Shown here one piece after another: positions 1 to 7,053 of a stretch of DNA of 16,712 bases. Each line of letters opens with the position of its first letter. Position 1 is the stretch's first letter. The notes beneath the pieces were generated by a model. It ran no database searches and was not told where the DNA came from. It saw nothing but the letters and a program-made list of their open reading frames with translations. A program made the translations under genes and the position numbers. This DNA is from Bacteroidota bacterium. Its GTDB lineage: Bacteria; Bacteroidota; Bacteroidia; Chitinophagales; Chitinophagaceae. Location: positions 1-16,712 of the forward strand of contig JAFAEW010000065.1 in the NCBI GenBank assembly GCA_023423835.1, given 5' to 3'.

Positions 1-1020
1 GTTATAATGGATCACAAACCTGATATCCGGCTTGTCTATGCCCATTCCAAATGCAACCGTCGCCACGATCACCTGCACCTGTTCATTTAAAAAAGCATCC
101 TGCCTTTCGGCTCTCAATTTGCCATCAAGGCCCGCATGATAGGCTACCGCTTTAATATTATTGGCCACCAGGAGTTCTGCCAATTCCTCTGTTGTCTTGC
201 GGTTCAGTGTATAAATGATGCCGCTTTTTCCCATATTCTGGGAAATGAAACGCACAATATTTTTTATTGTTTGATCTTTTTTAACCTTCGGTTGAATTTC
301 GTAATACAAATTTGGCCGGTTAAAAGAAGAAATAAATACGTTTGGATCTTTCAATCCGAGGTTTTTAATGATGTCACTTTGCACCTTTGGCGTGGCAGTG
401 GCGGTCAATGCAATCACCGGAAGGTCGGCATTGATGATATCGATCATCTCTCTCAGGCGCCGGTATTCCGGACGGAAATCATGTCCCCATTCTGAGATAC
501 AATGCGCTTCATCCACCGCGAAGAATGAAATATTCAGATCTTTGAAGAAGTCGAGGTTTTCCTGTTTTGTAAGCGTTTCCGGCGCTACATACAGCAGTTT
601 TGTCTTTCCTGAAGTAAGATCTTCCTTCACTTCTCTGATCTGTGTTTTATTGAGACTCGAGTTGAGAAAATGCGCAACATTATCTTTTTCACTGTAGCCC
701 CGAACGAGATCTACCTGGTTTTTCATCAGGGCAATCAGCGGACTTACCACTATCGCACAGCCTTCGCAAATTAACGCGGGCAACTGATAACAAAGGCTTT
801 TTCCTCCGCCGGTAGGCATAATCACAAAGGTATCGTTCCCATTCAGCAGGCTATTTATTGCCGCTTCCTGTGAGTCTTTAAAATGTTCAAATCCGAAATG
901 CTTTTTCAGGCCTCCATGGATATCGTGAGAATGCTGTTTTCCCGAAATTTTGTTTAGTTGTTTTTTAGCAGCAGGTGTCTTTTTAGCTGCAGAAGTTTTC
1001 CTTTTAGAAGTAGTTTCCAT
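1..1020 (-). CDS. recQ: ATP-dependent DNA helicase RecQ (N-terminal part, runs off the left edge)
   Basis: The minus strand is open from the ATG at 1020 to the window edge, giving the first 340 residues of a RecQ-family superfamily 2 helicase, a 3'-5' DNA-unwinding enzyme used in recombination and repair. Visible motifs are Walker A PTGGGKS (residues 69-75), SPLIALMKNQ (93-102), the DEAH box (170-173) followed by CISEWGHDFRPEY (174-186), TATAT of motif III, SSFNRPNL, and in the second RecA-like lobe the stretch ending in VAFGMGIDKP close to the edge. The RQC zinc and winged-helix part and any HRDC domain lie outside. The first 30 residues are unusual: a Lys/Ala-rich tail (AAKKTPAAKK) precedes the helicase core. 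A second ATG at 1023 directly abuts the chosen one, so the start may be one codon earlier. The family call is secure; the full length is unknown. Confidence 0.95.
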   Translation of the reverse strand, partial: METTSKRKTSAAKKTPAAKKQLNKISGKQHSHDIHGGLKKHFGFEHFKDSQEAAINSLLNGNDTFVIMPTGGGKSLCYQLPALICEGCAIVVSPLIALMKNQVDLVRGYSEKDNVAHFLNSSLNKTQIREVKEDLTSGKTKLLYVAPETLTKQENLDFFKDLNISFFAVDEAHCISEWGHDFRPEYRRLREMIDIINADLPVIALTATATPKVQSDIIKNLGLKDPNVFISSFNRPNLYYEIQPKVKKDQTIKNIVRFISQNMGKSGIIYTLNRKTTEELAELLVANNIKAVAYHAGLDGKLRAERQDAFLNEQVQVIVATVAFGMGIDKPDIRFVIHYN

Positions 1021-1207
1021 CATTTGATTATTTCCCCACAAATCGGTTATAAAATCACATAAGTTACAATTTTAACCGGAAGTTGCACCTTAAAATTTGG
1101 TAAAATCCCAACTTCGATAGTATGTGTTTTAAAAAGTGGGTTAGCGAAGTTAAATCTGAAACCGAATAATAAAAAATGCTTTGTTGTTAAAGTTTACCTT
1201 TGCCGCC
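1021..1207. promoter_or_regulatory. Divergent recQ / kdsD intergenic region with a Bacteroidota -7 element
   Basis: This gap separates the two divergent genes. On the plus strand TACCTTTG at 1195-1202 fits the Bacteroidota -7 consensus TAnnTTTG exactly and lies only 5 bases before the kdsD ATG at 1208. No TTTG is present at the expected -33 position (1172-1175 reads aaaa). On the minus strand the best candidate for recQ is ATTG (1070-1067), a 20-base spacer and CCGATTTG (1046-1039), which matches poorly. No terminator is needed or seen between the divergent genes. Confidence 0.55.
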
Positions 1208-2170
1208 ATGAAAGAAAAAGTCATCAATAGCGCAATTCAGACGATACGAGCCGAAGCCCTCGCGGTTGAAAAGCTGGCAAATTATATTAATGATGAGTTT
1301 GCTGAAATCATCACTGTTCTCAAAAATTGCAAGGGCCGGATCGTGATTGCCGGCATCGGTAAGAGTGCGATTGTGGGAGAGAAGATTGTCGCCACCCTTA
1401 ACTCTACCGGAACGGCAGCGCTTTTTATGCATGCGGCCGATGCCATTCACGGCGATCTGGGAATGATTCAAAAAGATGACATCGTTTTAATCATCAGTAA
1501 AAGTGGCGAAAGTCCCGAAATCAAAGTGCTCGTGTCTTTCATCAGAAGCTTCCATAATGTGATCATTGCGATGGTGGGAAATACCGCATCCTTTCTGGCA
1601 AAACAGGCTGATTATATTCTCAATACCACTATTGACAAGGAGGCTTGTCCCAACAACCTCGCACCCACGAGCAGCACAACCGTTCAAATGGTGATGGGAG
1701 ATGCGATTGCGGTTTGCCTTATGGAATTGAATCAATTTTCAGATAAGGATTTTGCCCGGTATCATCCCGGTGGAAATCTTGGAAAAAAGCTTTATCTGAG
1801 GGTAAATGATATCTATATCCAAAACGAAAAGCCGGTTGTAAGGCCCGATGCTTCCCTGAAAAAAGTGATTATCGAGATCAGCAAGGGCAGACTGGGAGCA
1901 ACGGCGGTTGTTGACGAAGAAAATAAGGTGATGGGCATCATTACCGATGGCGATGTGCGTCGTATGCTTGAAACCATCGATGATCTCCGTTCCGTTACCG
2001 CGGCAGCAATCGTTACCCGCAATCCCCGGACTATTGAGAGTGGGAAACTGGCAGTGGAAGCACTGGAAATATTAAAAAAGCATGATATCAGCCAATTGAT
2101 TGTGGAAGATGAAGGAGAATATAAGGGAATCATACATTTGCATGATCTAATAAGAGAAGGAATAATTTAA
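1208..2170 (+). CDS. kdsD: Arabinose-5-phosphate isomerase, KpsF/GutQ family (SIS + two CBS domains)
   Basis: Predicted to interconvert ribulose 5-phosphate and arabinose 5-phosphate, the first step towards Kdo for lipopolysaccharide or capsule, in the cytoplasm. The 320-residue product has an N-terminal SIS sugar-phosphate isomerase domain (about 35-170) with AGIGKSAIVGEK, HGDLGMI, SKSGES and the PTSSTT loop. The HPGGNLGK signature follows (near 189), then two CBS domains (about 205-320; ITDGDVRRMLE marks the first). Length matches characterised KdsD proteins (about 320-330). The frame stays open upstream to a TTG at 1181, but I chose the ATG at 1208: the extra nine codons lie across the TACCTTTG promoter element and do not resemble the family N-terminus. 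Only two bases separate it from the next gene, so the two are surely cotranscribed. Its usual partner kdsC is not seen in the window. A related SIS-CBS isomerase with another sugar phosphate substrate cannot be excluded. Confidence 0.9.
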   Translation: MKEKVINSAIQTIRAEALAVEKLANYINDEFAEIITVLKNCKGRIVIAGIGKSAIVGEKIVATLNSTGTAALFMHAADAIHGDLGMIQKDDIVLIISKSGESPEIKVLVSFIRSFHNVIIAMVGNTASFLAKQADYILNTTIDKEACPNNLAPTSSTTVQMVMGDAIAVCLMELNQFSDKDFARYHPGGNLGKKLYLRVNDIYIQNEKPVVRPDASLKKVIIEISKGRLGATAVVDEENKVMGIITDGDVRRMLETIDDLRSVTAAAIVTRNPRTIESGKLAVEALEILKKHDISQLIVEDEGEYKGIIHLHDLIREGII

Positions 2171-2172
2171 AC

Positions 2173-3255
2173 ATGAAGAATCATACCTACGTGGCGATAC
2201 TGGCAGGAGGTATTGGAAGCCGTTTCTGGCCAAAAAGCAGAACCGTTTTCCCCAAGCAGTTTCTCGATATCTTGAATACGGGTAAGACGCTGATACAGTC
2301 AACTTTTGACCGGTATGCGTCCTTTCTGCCGAAAGAAAATATATTTGTAATAACGGCGGTTGAATACGAGGAAATGGTAAAGGTGCAGTTGCCTGATCTT
2401 CCCGATTCTAATCTGTTATCCGAACCCAGCCGTAAAAATACTGCACCCTGTGTTGCCTACATGGCATTTAAGCTGAAAAAGACCGATCCCGACGCTTCGC
2501 TGATCATTGCTCCGAGTGACCACTTTATTCTCGACGATCAGGAGTTTCAACGGGTATTGTTTGACGCCCTGAAGTTTGCGGAAAAAATGAACGCAGTAGT
2601 TACCCTGGGCATTAAACCCACTTATCCCAATACCGGATACGGATATATTCAACATGAACCGGTGGCGGCCGATGATAACATCTTCAAAGTGAAGACATTC
2701 ATCGAAAAGCCAAATGTGGAACTCGCGAGGGCCTTTATTGATAGTGGCGACTTTCTCTGGAATGCCGGTATTTTCGTGTGGCAGGTCAGCGATATTTTGC
2801 AGGCATTCGAGAAGTATCAATCGGAGATGTATGAAGTTTTCGCAGCAGAACAGGCTTATTTCAATACCGATCAGGAACAGGCAGCACTCGAACGGGTTTA
2901 TCCGTTGTGTACCAACATTTCTATTGATTACGCAATCATGGAAAAAGCAAACAATGTTTACGTGATTCCTGCTTCATTTGGGTGGAGTGATCTCGGCACC
3001 TGGAACAGTGCGTACGACAACCTTGAAAAAGACTATCTGGGAAATGCTGTTGCAGGAGATAATGTGATGGTAATTGATGCTACCAAATGCATGGTTTCTG
3101 CTCCGCATGATAAACTGATTGTACTACAGGGGCTTGATGACTTTATTGTCGTTGATACGGAAGAGATTCTGCTCATCTGCAAAAAAGATAAAGAACAACA
3201 GATAAAGGAATATGTGGCTGAAGTTAAGCGCAATAAAGGTGATAAATATTTATGA
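2173..3255 (+). CDS. manC: Mannose-1-phosphate guanylyltransferase (GDP-mannose pyrophosphorylase)
   Basis: Predicted to make GDP-mannose from mannose 1-phosphate and GTP, supplying mannose, fucose or related sugars for surface polysaccharide or glycoprotein. The 360-residue protein is one nucleotidyltransferase domain of the COG0836 type. The nucleotide-binding signature AGGIGSRFWPKSR at residues 11-23 is followed by FPKQF (26-30). Further on are APSDHFILD, the sugar-binding GYGYIQ and FIEKP, LWNAGIFVW, and the family-typical DYAIMEK and SFGWSDLGTWNS. It lacks the C-terminal cupin phosphomannose isomerase domain of bifunctional ManC/AlgA, which fits the length. It starts two bases after the isomerase stop, so translation is probably coupled. 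The symbol manC follows the activity; manB is used for this gene in some genomes. Confidence 0.92.
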   Translation: MKNHTYVAILAGGIGSRFWPKSRTVFPKQFLDILNTGKTLIQSTFDRYASFLPKENIFVITAVEYEEMVKVQLPDLPDSNLLSEPSRKNTAPCVAYMAFKLKKTDPDASLIIAPSDHFILDDQEFQRVLFDALKFAEKMNAVVTLGIKPTYPNTGYGYIQHEPVAADDNIFKVKTFIEKPNVELARAFIDSGDFLWNAGIFVWQVSDILQAFEKYQSEMYEVFAAEQAYFNTDQEQAALERVYPLCTNISIDYAIMEKANNVYVIPASFGWSDLGTWNSAYDNLEKDYLGNAVAGDNVMVIDATKCMVSAPHDKLIVLQGLDDFIVVDTEEILLICKKDKEQQIKEYVAEVKRNKGDKYL

Positions 3256-3258
3256 TTT

Positions 3259-3270
3259 ACGAATATTCGT
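3259..3270. repeat. Perfect 12-bp palindrome after manC
   Basis: ACGAATATTCGT is a perfect palindrome four bases after the manC stop. With no loop and an AT-rich centre it is a poor terminator. It could be a small operator or chance. A T-rich run (3279-3290) follows, so weak termination is possible. Confidence 0.3.
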
Positions 3271-3283
3271 TAGCTAAGTTTTA

Positions 3284-3314
3284 TTTTTTTCAATGCATCA
3301 ATTGCCTATTTTTA
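3284..3314 (+). promoter_or_regulatory. Candidate promoter for the ketoacyl synthase gene
   Basis: TTTT at 3284-3287, a 19-base spacer and TATTTTTA at 3307-3314 resemble the Bacteroidota TTTG-N19-TAnnTTTG promoter with one mismatch in each element. The spacing equals that of the perfect tRNA promoter at 7903-7933. The surroundings are T-rich, so a chance match is possible. Confidence 0.3.
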
Positions 3315-3357
3315 CAATTTCCGACCCCCTTCAGAAGCAATAAAAAGAATTTTTTTA

Positions 3358-4434
3358 ATGAGTCAGCTTAGAACGGTTATTACAGGCACCGGTTGTTATA
3401 TTCCTCCGGATATTAAGACCAATGAGGATTTTGCTTTGCATAATTTTTATGGAGAAGATCTTAAACCCTTCGGAAAAAGTCCGCAGGAAGTGATCCGGAA
3501 ATTTGAAAAAATTACGGGAATTGCAGAAAGGCGATATGCACCGATTGAAAAAACAACTTCTGAAATCGGCGCAATTGCGGCAGAACTTGCCATCACCGAT
3601 GCCCGGGTTGACCGGGAAACGCTTGATCAGATAATCGTGGCCCACAATTTCGGAGATGTAATTACCAATACATTCCAAACAGACGCCGTGCCTTCACTGG
3701 CTGCGCGCATAAAACATCGGCTTGGCATCGAAAATCCCAACTGTGTTGCTTATGACCTTTTGTTTGGATGTCCGGGCTGGTTGCAGGGCGTTATTCATTC
3801 CCATGCTTTTATAAATGCCGGGATTGCAAAAAAATGCCTGGTGATCGGTGCAGAGACCTTAAGCCGCGTGATCGATGAATACGATCGCGACAGCATGATC
3901 TTTGCAGATGGGGCGGGAGCCTCGGTGCTCGAGGCCAGAGATGGTGATGGAAACAGCGGCATCATGAGTACCGCAGTTCAGTCGCACACCAATGAGGAAA
4001 CCTTCTTCATCACCATGGAAAAATCTTTTTATCCGGGTGCCGATCCCAATATCCGCTACCTTAAAATGAAAGGACGAAAGGTGTATGAATATGCACTCAA
4101 ACAGGTACCCGAAGCGATGAAGTTATGTCTGGATAAGGCTGGAGTTGGAATTTCTGACGTAAAGAAAATCTTCATTCATCAGGCCAATGAAAAAATGGAT
4201 GAAGCCATTATAAAGGCATTATATAAGTTGTTTGAGGTGGACGATGTGCATCTCGATATTATGCCAATGAATATCCGTGAGCTTGGAAACAGTTCCGTAG
4301 CCACCATTCCAACGCTGTTTGATATGGTTTTGAAAGGAAAATATACCAACCACACACTTCAGACCGGTGATATTGTTTTGTTTGCCTCCGTTGGCGCCGG
4401 AATGAATATCAATGCGGTTTGTTACCGGATGTAA
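3358..4434 (+). CDS. 3-oxoacyl-ACP synthase III family protein (FabH-like, long form)
   Basis: A thiolase-fold condensing enzyme, predicted to join an acyl-CoA starter to malonyl-ACP. The triad is complete: Cys138 in LLFGCPGW, His274 in FIHQANEKM and Asn311 in LGNSSVAT. The N-terminal TGTGCYIPP and the KFEKITGIAERRY region are typical of KAS III. At 358 residues it is about 30-40 longer than housekeeping FabH (about 320), with most of the excess before the active-site Cys (138 against 112 in E. coli). It may therefore be a second, specialised KAS III for branched, lipid or secondary-metabolite starters rather than the main initiator. It follows manC by 102 bp with a possible promoter of its own, and no acyl carrier protein or other fatty acid gene is adjacent. 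The family is sure; the substrate is not. Confidence 0.85.
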   Translation: MSQLRTVITGTGCYIPPDIKTNEDFALHNFYGEDLKPFGKSPQEVIRKFEKITGIAERRYAPIEKTTSEIGAIAAELAITDARVDRETLDQIIVAHNFGDVITNTFQTDAVPSLAARIKHRLGIENPNCVAYDLLFGCPGWLQGVIHSHAFINAGIAKKCLVIGAETLSRVIDEYDRDSMIFADGAGASVLEARDGDGNSGIMSTAVQSHTNEETFFITMEKSFYPGADPNIRYLKMKGRKVYEYALKQVPEAMKLCLDKAGVGISDVKKIFIHQANEKMDEAIIKALYKLFEVDDVHLDIMPMNIRELGNSSVATIPTLFDMVLKGKYTNHTLQTGDIVLFASVGAGMNINAVCYRM

Positions 4435-4757
4435 TCAGTCGTTGCTTTGTTTCCGGCTTTAGTCTCCATCGGGAAAAAATCAGCAGAAGCTTTCTGATTC
4501 TCATCGCATGAAACCAATCACTGTCCGGATCTTAATTTGGTCGGTGGGATTAAATTCTGTGAGCGAATGATTCTACCCTTTTCAGCGCCTACTGTCACAC
4601 CCTTCGTTTAACCGCATTTTAAGTATACGGAAGAATTGCCGCTTTTTTCGCCGCCCCGTTTCGGTCGTTTACCGACTGTTCTTACCAATTTGCCGATTAC
4701 TATTTCAATTTAAATTTCAGTCATTCTATTTTCGATCTATCAAATTAAATAAACATC
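4435..4757 (+). promoter_or_regulatory. 323-bp non-coding gap: leader and promoter region of the LiaF-like / LytTR operon
   Basis: No gene is visible here. After the ketoacyl synthase stop there is a weak imperfect hairpin (AATCAG 4479-4484 with CTGATT 4494-4499) without a clear T-tract. A small hairpin TCGGT-cgttt-ACCGA sits at 4661-4675. A cluster of similar short elements follows, TTACCGAC (4669), TTACCAAT (4682) and TTGCCGAT (4690). The best promoter candidate is TTTG at 4689-4692, an 18-base spacer and TAAATTTC at 4711-4718 (one mismatch to TAnnTTTG), about 40 bases before the LiaF-like ATG. A second -7-like TATTTTCG is at 4727-4734. The element cluster directly upstream of the -33 box is where a LytTR regulator would be expected to bind, but this is inference. 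Confidence 0.4.
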
Positions 4758-5582
4758 ATGAGAGAGAATGAAAATTTTGAAAGCAGAAGTGGTTCGGGCA
4801 GACCGCTGGCGGGACTGCTGATATTGCTGGTGGGATTGGTATTGTTCGGTCAGAAACTTGACCTGTTTTTTTTACCCGACTGGGTTTTTTCCTGGCCGGT
4901 CATTTTAATCATCGTCGGATTTTTTGTTGGAATCAAAAATAATTTCGAAAGCTGGCCCTGGGCCTTGTTACTGATCCTCGGAATTGTTTTTCTGATCGAT
5001 GATCAGATTCCCGAATGGAGGATCGACCGGTTTACCTGGCCGATCATCCTGATTGCCTTCGGTTTTTTGATTATGGCAAAACCATCTTCCTGCAGGAGAC
5101 ATCGTGTTCGCAGGCGCTTTTCAACTCCGCCGGATGGTCCGTCAACCCCATCTTCCTCCAATTTTACGGACACGAGGCCTATCGAGGAAGCACAAATTCT
5201 TTCAGAACCACAACCTGCAAGCCACCTGTTTACCGATGAGGAAGTGGTAAACGTAAATTCCGTCTTCGGCGGTTCAAAGCGAAATGTCTTCTCTAAGAAT
5301 TTTAAGGGCGGTGAAGTGAACTGTTTTATGGGCGGAGCGGAAATTGATCTGAGCAAAGCCGATATCAAGGGCGTCGTTTCGCTTGAAGCAAACCAGGTGT
5401 TTGGCGGCACTAAACTTATTGTGCCTTCACACTGGTTGATAAAAAACGAGATCACAGCTGTCTTTGGTGGTGTAGATGACAAACGGCATGTGAGAGATAT
5501 GACTACTGACAACTCAAAAGTATTGATCCTGAAAGGCTTTGCCTTATTTGGCGGCATCGAGATCAACAGCTACAGTTACTGA
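4758..5582 (+). CDS. LiaF-like membrane protein (DUF5668 transmembrane part + LiaF C-terminal domain)
   Basis: An inner-membrane protein of 274 residues, probably an envelope-stress sensor accessory. Four hydrophobic segments (about 17-34, 43-60, 66-80 and 94-107) form a LiaI/LiaF-type region; segments 2 and 4 repeat the pattern W-P-V/I-I-L-I. A basic patch (RRHRVRRRF, about 112-120) and a Pro/Ser-rich linker follow. The C-terminal domain (about 163-274) shows five spaced GG turns: VFGGSK, FMGGAE, VFGGTK, VFGGVD and LFGGIE. This pattern is that of the LiaF C-terminal (cell-wall-active antibiotic response) domain. In Firmicutes LiaF restrains the LiaS kinase. The kinase and regulator downstream here belong instead to the LytS/LytTR class, so the same regulatory logic is only an inference. 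The start is the first ATG after the stop-rich leader. It is the first gene of a four-gene operon. Confidence 0.8.
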   Translation: MRENENFESRSGSGRPLAGLLILLVGLVLFGQKLDLFFLPDWVFSWPVILIIVGFFVGIKNNFESWPWALLLILGIVFLIDDQIPEWRIDRFTWPIILIAFGFLIMAKPSSCRRHRVRRRFSTPPDGPSTPSSSNFTDTRPIEEAQILSEPQPASHLFTDEEVVNVNSVFGGSKRNVFSKNFKGGEVNCFMGGAEIDLSKADIKGVVSLEANQVFGGTKLIVPSHWLIKNEITAVFGGVDDKRHVRDMTTDNSKVLILKGFALFGGIEINSYSY

Positions 5583-5631
5583 TCCAAACCCTTCTTATCA
5601 TAAAATTTATTAAGCTATAAAATTGATCGTT

Positions 5632-5991
5632 ATGAATTGGTATCTGGTAAAAATCGTTTTTCGCATAATTTGTGGTGATGGTAATCATAGTCCGCAGTTT
5701 GATGAGCAACTGAGATTGATACATGCAGCCGATGAATTTCATGCATTTCAAAAAGCACGTAAGTTGGGAGAAACCGAACAGGATAACTTTTTGAATGCGG
5801 CGAATAAACCGGTACACTGGAAATTTATTGATGTTTGTGAGATCAATAAGCTCGCTGAGCTGAATGACGGCGCTGAAATGTATTCAAGAATTCATGAGGA
5901 AGAAAGCGCGGATACGTTTATAAAAGTAACACATTTAAAAGCAGCGCATCTGCTTGAAAACAGCATGCAGCATTCTGCTCAACTGAATTAA
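5632..5991 (+). CDS. DUF4288 family protein, function unknown
   Basis: A small soluble protein of 119 residues with no signal peptide or membrane segment. It opens with NWYLVKIVFRI and continues with FDEQLRLIHAADEFHAFQKARKLG, the pattern I associate with DUF4288 proteins: a short beta strand containing W-Y, then a helical region with A-F-x-K-A-R-x-L-G. No catalytic motif is visible and I assign no function. The frame opens at a TTG (5623), but the ATG at 5632 begins the conserved part. It lies 49 bp after the LiaF-like gene and 9 bp before the kinase on the same strand, so it is cotranscribed with a membrane stress module. A role in that signalling is possible but rests only on position. Confidence 0.7.
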   Translation: MNWYLVKIVFRIICGDGNHSPQFDEQLRLIHAADEFHAFQKARKLGETEQDNFLNAANKPVHWKFIDVCEINKLAELNDGAEMYSRIHEEESADTFIKVTHLKAAHLLENSMQHSAQLN

Positions 5992-6000
5992 TAAGTTTCA

Positions 6001-7053
6001 TTGAAAAGTTTTCTTCAAAATACAACCTTCCGCATTGCATTTGGTGCCTGGTGGTTTTCCTGGATCGAACTGCAGGCAATCGTTTCCACACGCTTTGGCC
6101 TCCCATTTTCGGTAGCCATCATTGACAGTGCAGTCAGCAATCTTCTCATCGCAGGATGTTGCCTGTTGCTCGCTTTCAATATGCAGTATTATTTACCCCG
6201 CAAAGAGCGTTACTGGTATATTCTGGTTGTGAGTCTGGTGACCGGTGCCATCTGCTATTTTCTATCGAGGCTCATACTTCAAAATCTGTTATCGTCAAAC
6301 CCCGGTTTTACCGATTTCTTTCATAATTCCGCTTTGATCAGGTTCAGTTTCGCTTTCTTGCAACTCGCCTGCATGGCTATGATCAGTATGGTTTGGAACG
6401 CCCAAAAGGAACAGGAAATAATGATGCAGCGCAAGAATGAAGCGGAAAAAATGGCAAAGGATTCTGAACTGTTTAGATTGAGACAACAGTTGCAACCGCA
6501 CTTTTTATTCAACAGTTTAAACAGTATCAGCGCCTTAACGGGTTCGCAACCCCAAAAAGCGCGGGAAATGATTCAGCAGCTGAGTGACTTTTTGAGGGGA
6601 ACATTGAAGAAGGATGAATCTGAATGTGCCACGCTGGAGGAAGAGCTTCAAAATCTGGAGCTCTATCTTGAAATTGAAAAGGTAAGGTTCGGATACCGGC
6701 TGAAAACAAACATTGAGAGCGATGACAGCGTATTGAAAATGAAGGTGCCGCCTTTGCTTCTGCAACCGGTTGTTGAAAATGCGATCAAATTCGGTCTCTA
6801 CGATACCATCGGGGAAGTTTGTATTTCGGTAGTGGCAAGGTCTTCAGAAAAGGAACTCACGATTACCGTTAATAATCCATATGATCCGGAAACTGCCGCT
6901 CCCGCTAATGGAACCGGTTTTGGATTAAACTTTATAAAACGACGTTTGTTTTTATTGTATGGCAGAGACGACCTGATGGATTGCAGGTTGCAGGATAACA
7001 TTTTTTCAATTACCATCACAATTCCACAAATAAATGAAGGCCATTATAATTGA
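6001..7053 (+). CDS. LytS/YehU-type sensor histidine kinase (His_kinase domain), TTG start
   Basis: A membrane histidine kinase of 350 residues, predicted partner of the LytTR regulator encoded next. Four transmembrane segments (about 12-30, 40-60, 71-90 and 112-132) lead into a coiled coil (133-165). The His_kinase signature QLQPHFLFNSLN follows with phospho-acceptor His167, then the ATPase domain with PVVENAIKFGL (Asn260) and the glycine-rich lid GTGFGLNFIKRRL. No large extracellular domain exists, so the signal is probably sensed within the membrane or through the LiaF-like neighbour. The start is the TTG at 6001: a stop (TAA 5992-5994) lies just upstream in frame, and the first in-frame ATG (6181) would delete two membrane segments. 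Its last 20 bases overlap the regulator gene, implying coupled translation. Confidence 0.88.
   Translation: MKSFLQNTTFRIAFGAWWFSWIELQAIVSTRFGLPFSVAIIDSAVSNLLIAGCCLLLAFNMQYYLPRKERYWYILVVSLVTGAICYFLSRLILQNLLSSNPGFTDFFHNSALIRFSFAFLQLACMAMISMVWNAQKEQEIMMQRKNEAEKMAKDSELFRLRQQLQPHFLFNSLNSISALTGSQPQKAREMIQQLSDFLRGTLKKDESECATLEEELQNLELYLEIEKVRFGYRLKTNIESDDSVLKMKVPPLLLQPVVENAIKFGLYDTIGEVCISVVARSSEKELTITVNNPYDPETAAPANGTGFGLNFIKRRLFLLYGRDDLMDCRLQDNIFSITITIPQINEGHYN

Noticed and set aside
136..697. Plus-strand open frames at 136-495 and 368-697
   Set aside because: They lie antisense to the clearly coding recQ and their translations show no family features.
1181..1207. TTG-initiated extension of the kdsD frame
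   Set aside because: It reads through the TACCTTTG promoter element and does not look like the family N-terminus; the ATG at 1208 gives the normal length.
4479..4499. Possible terminator hairpin after the ketoacyl synthase gene
   Set aside because: The stem is six AT-rich pairs around a ten-base loop with no T-tract.
5003..5566. 187-codon minus-strand frame opposite the LiaF-like gene
   Set aside because: The plus strand shows regular FGG repeats and membrane segments; the antisense translation has no domain logic.
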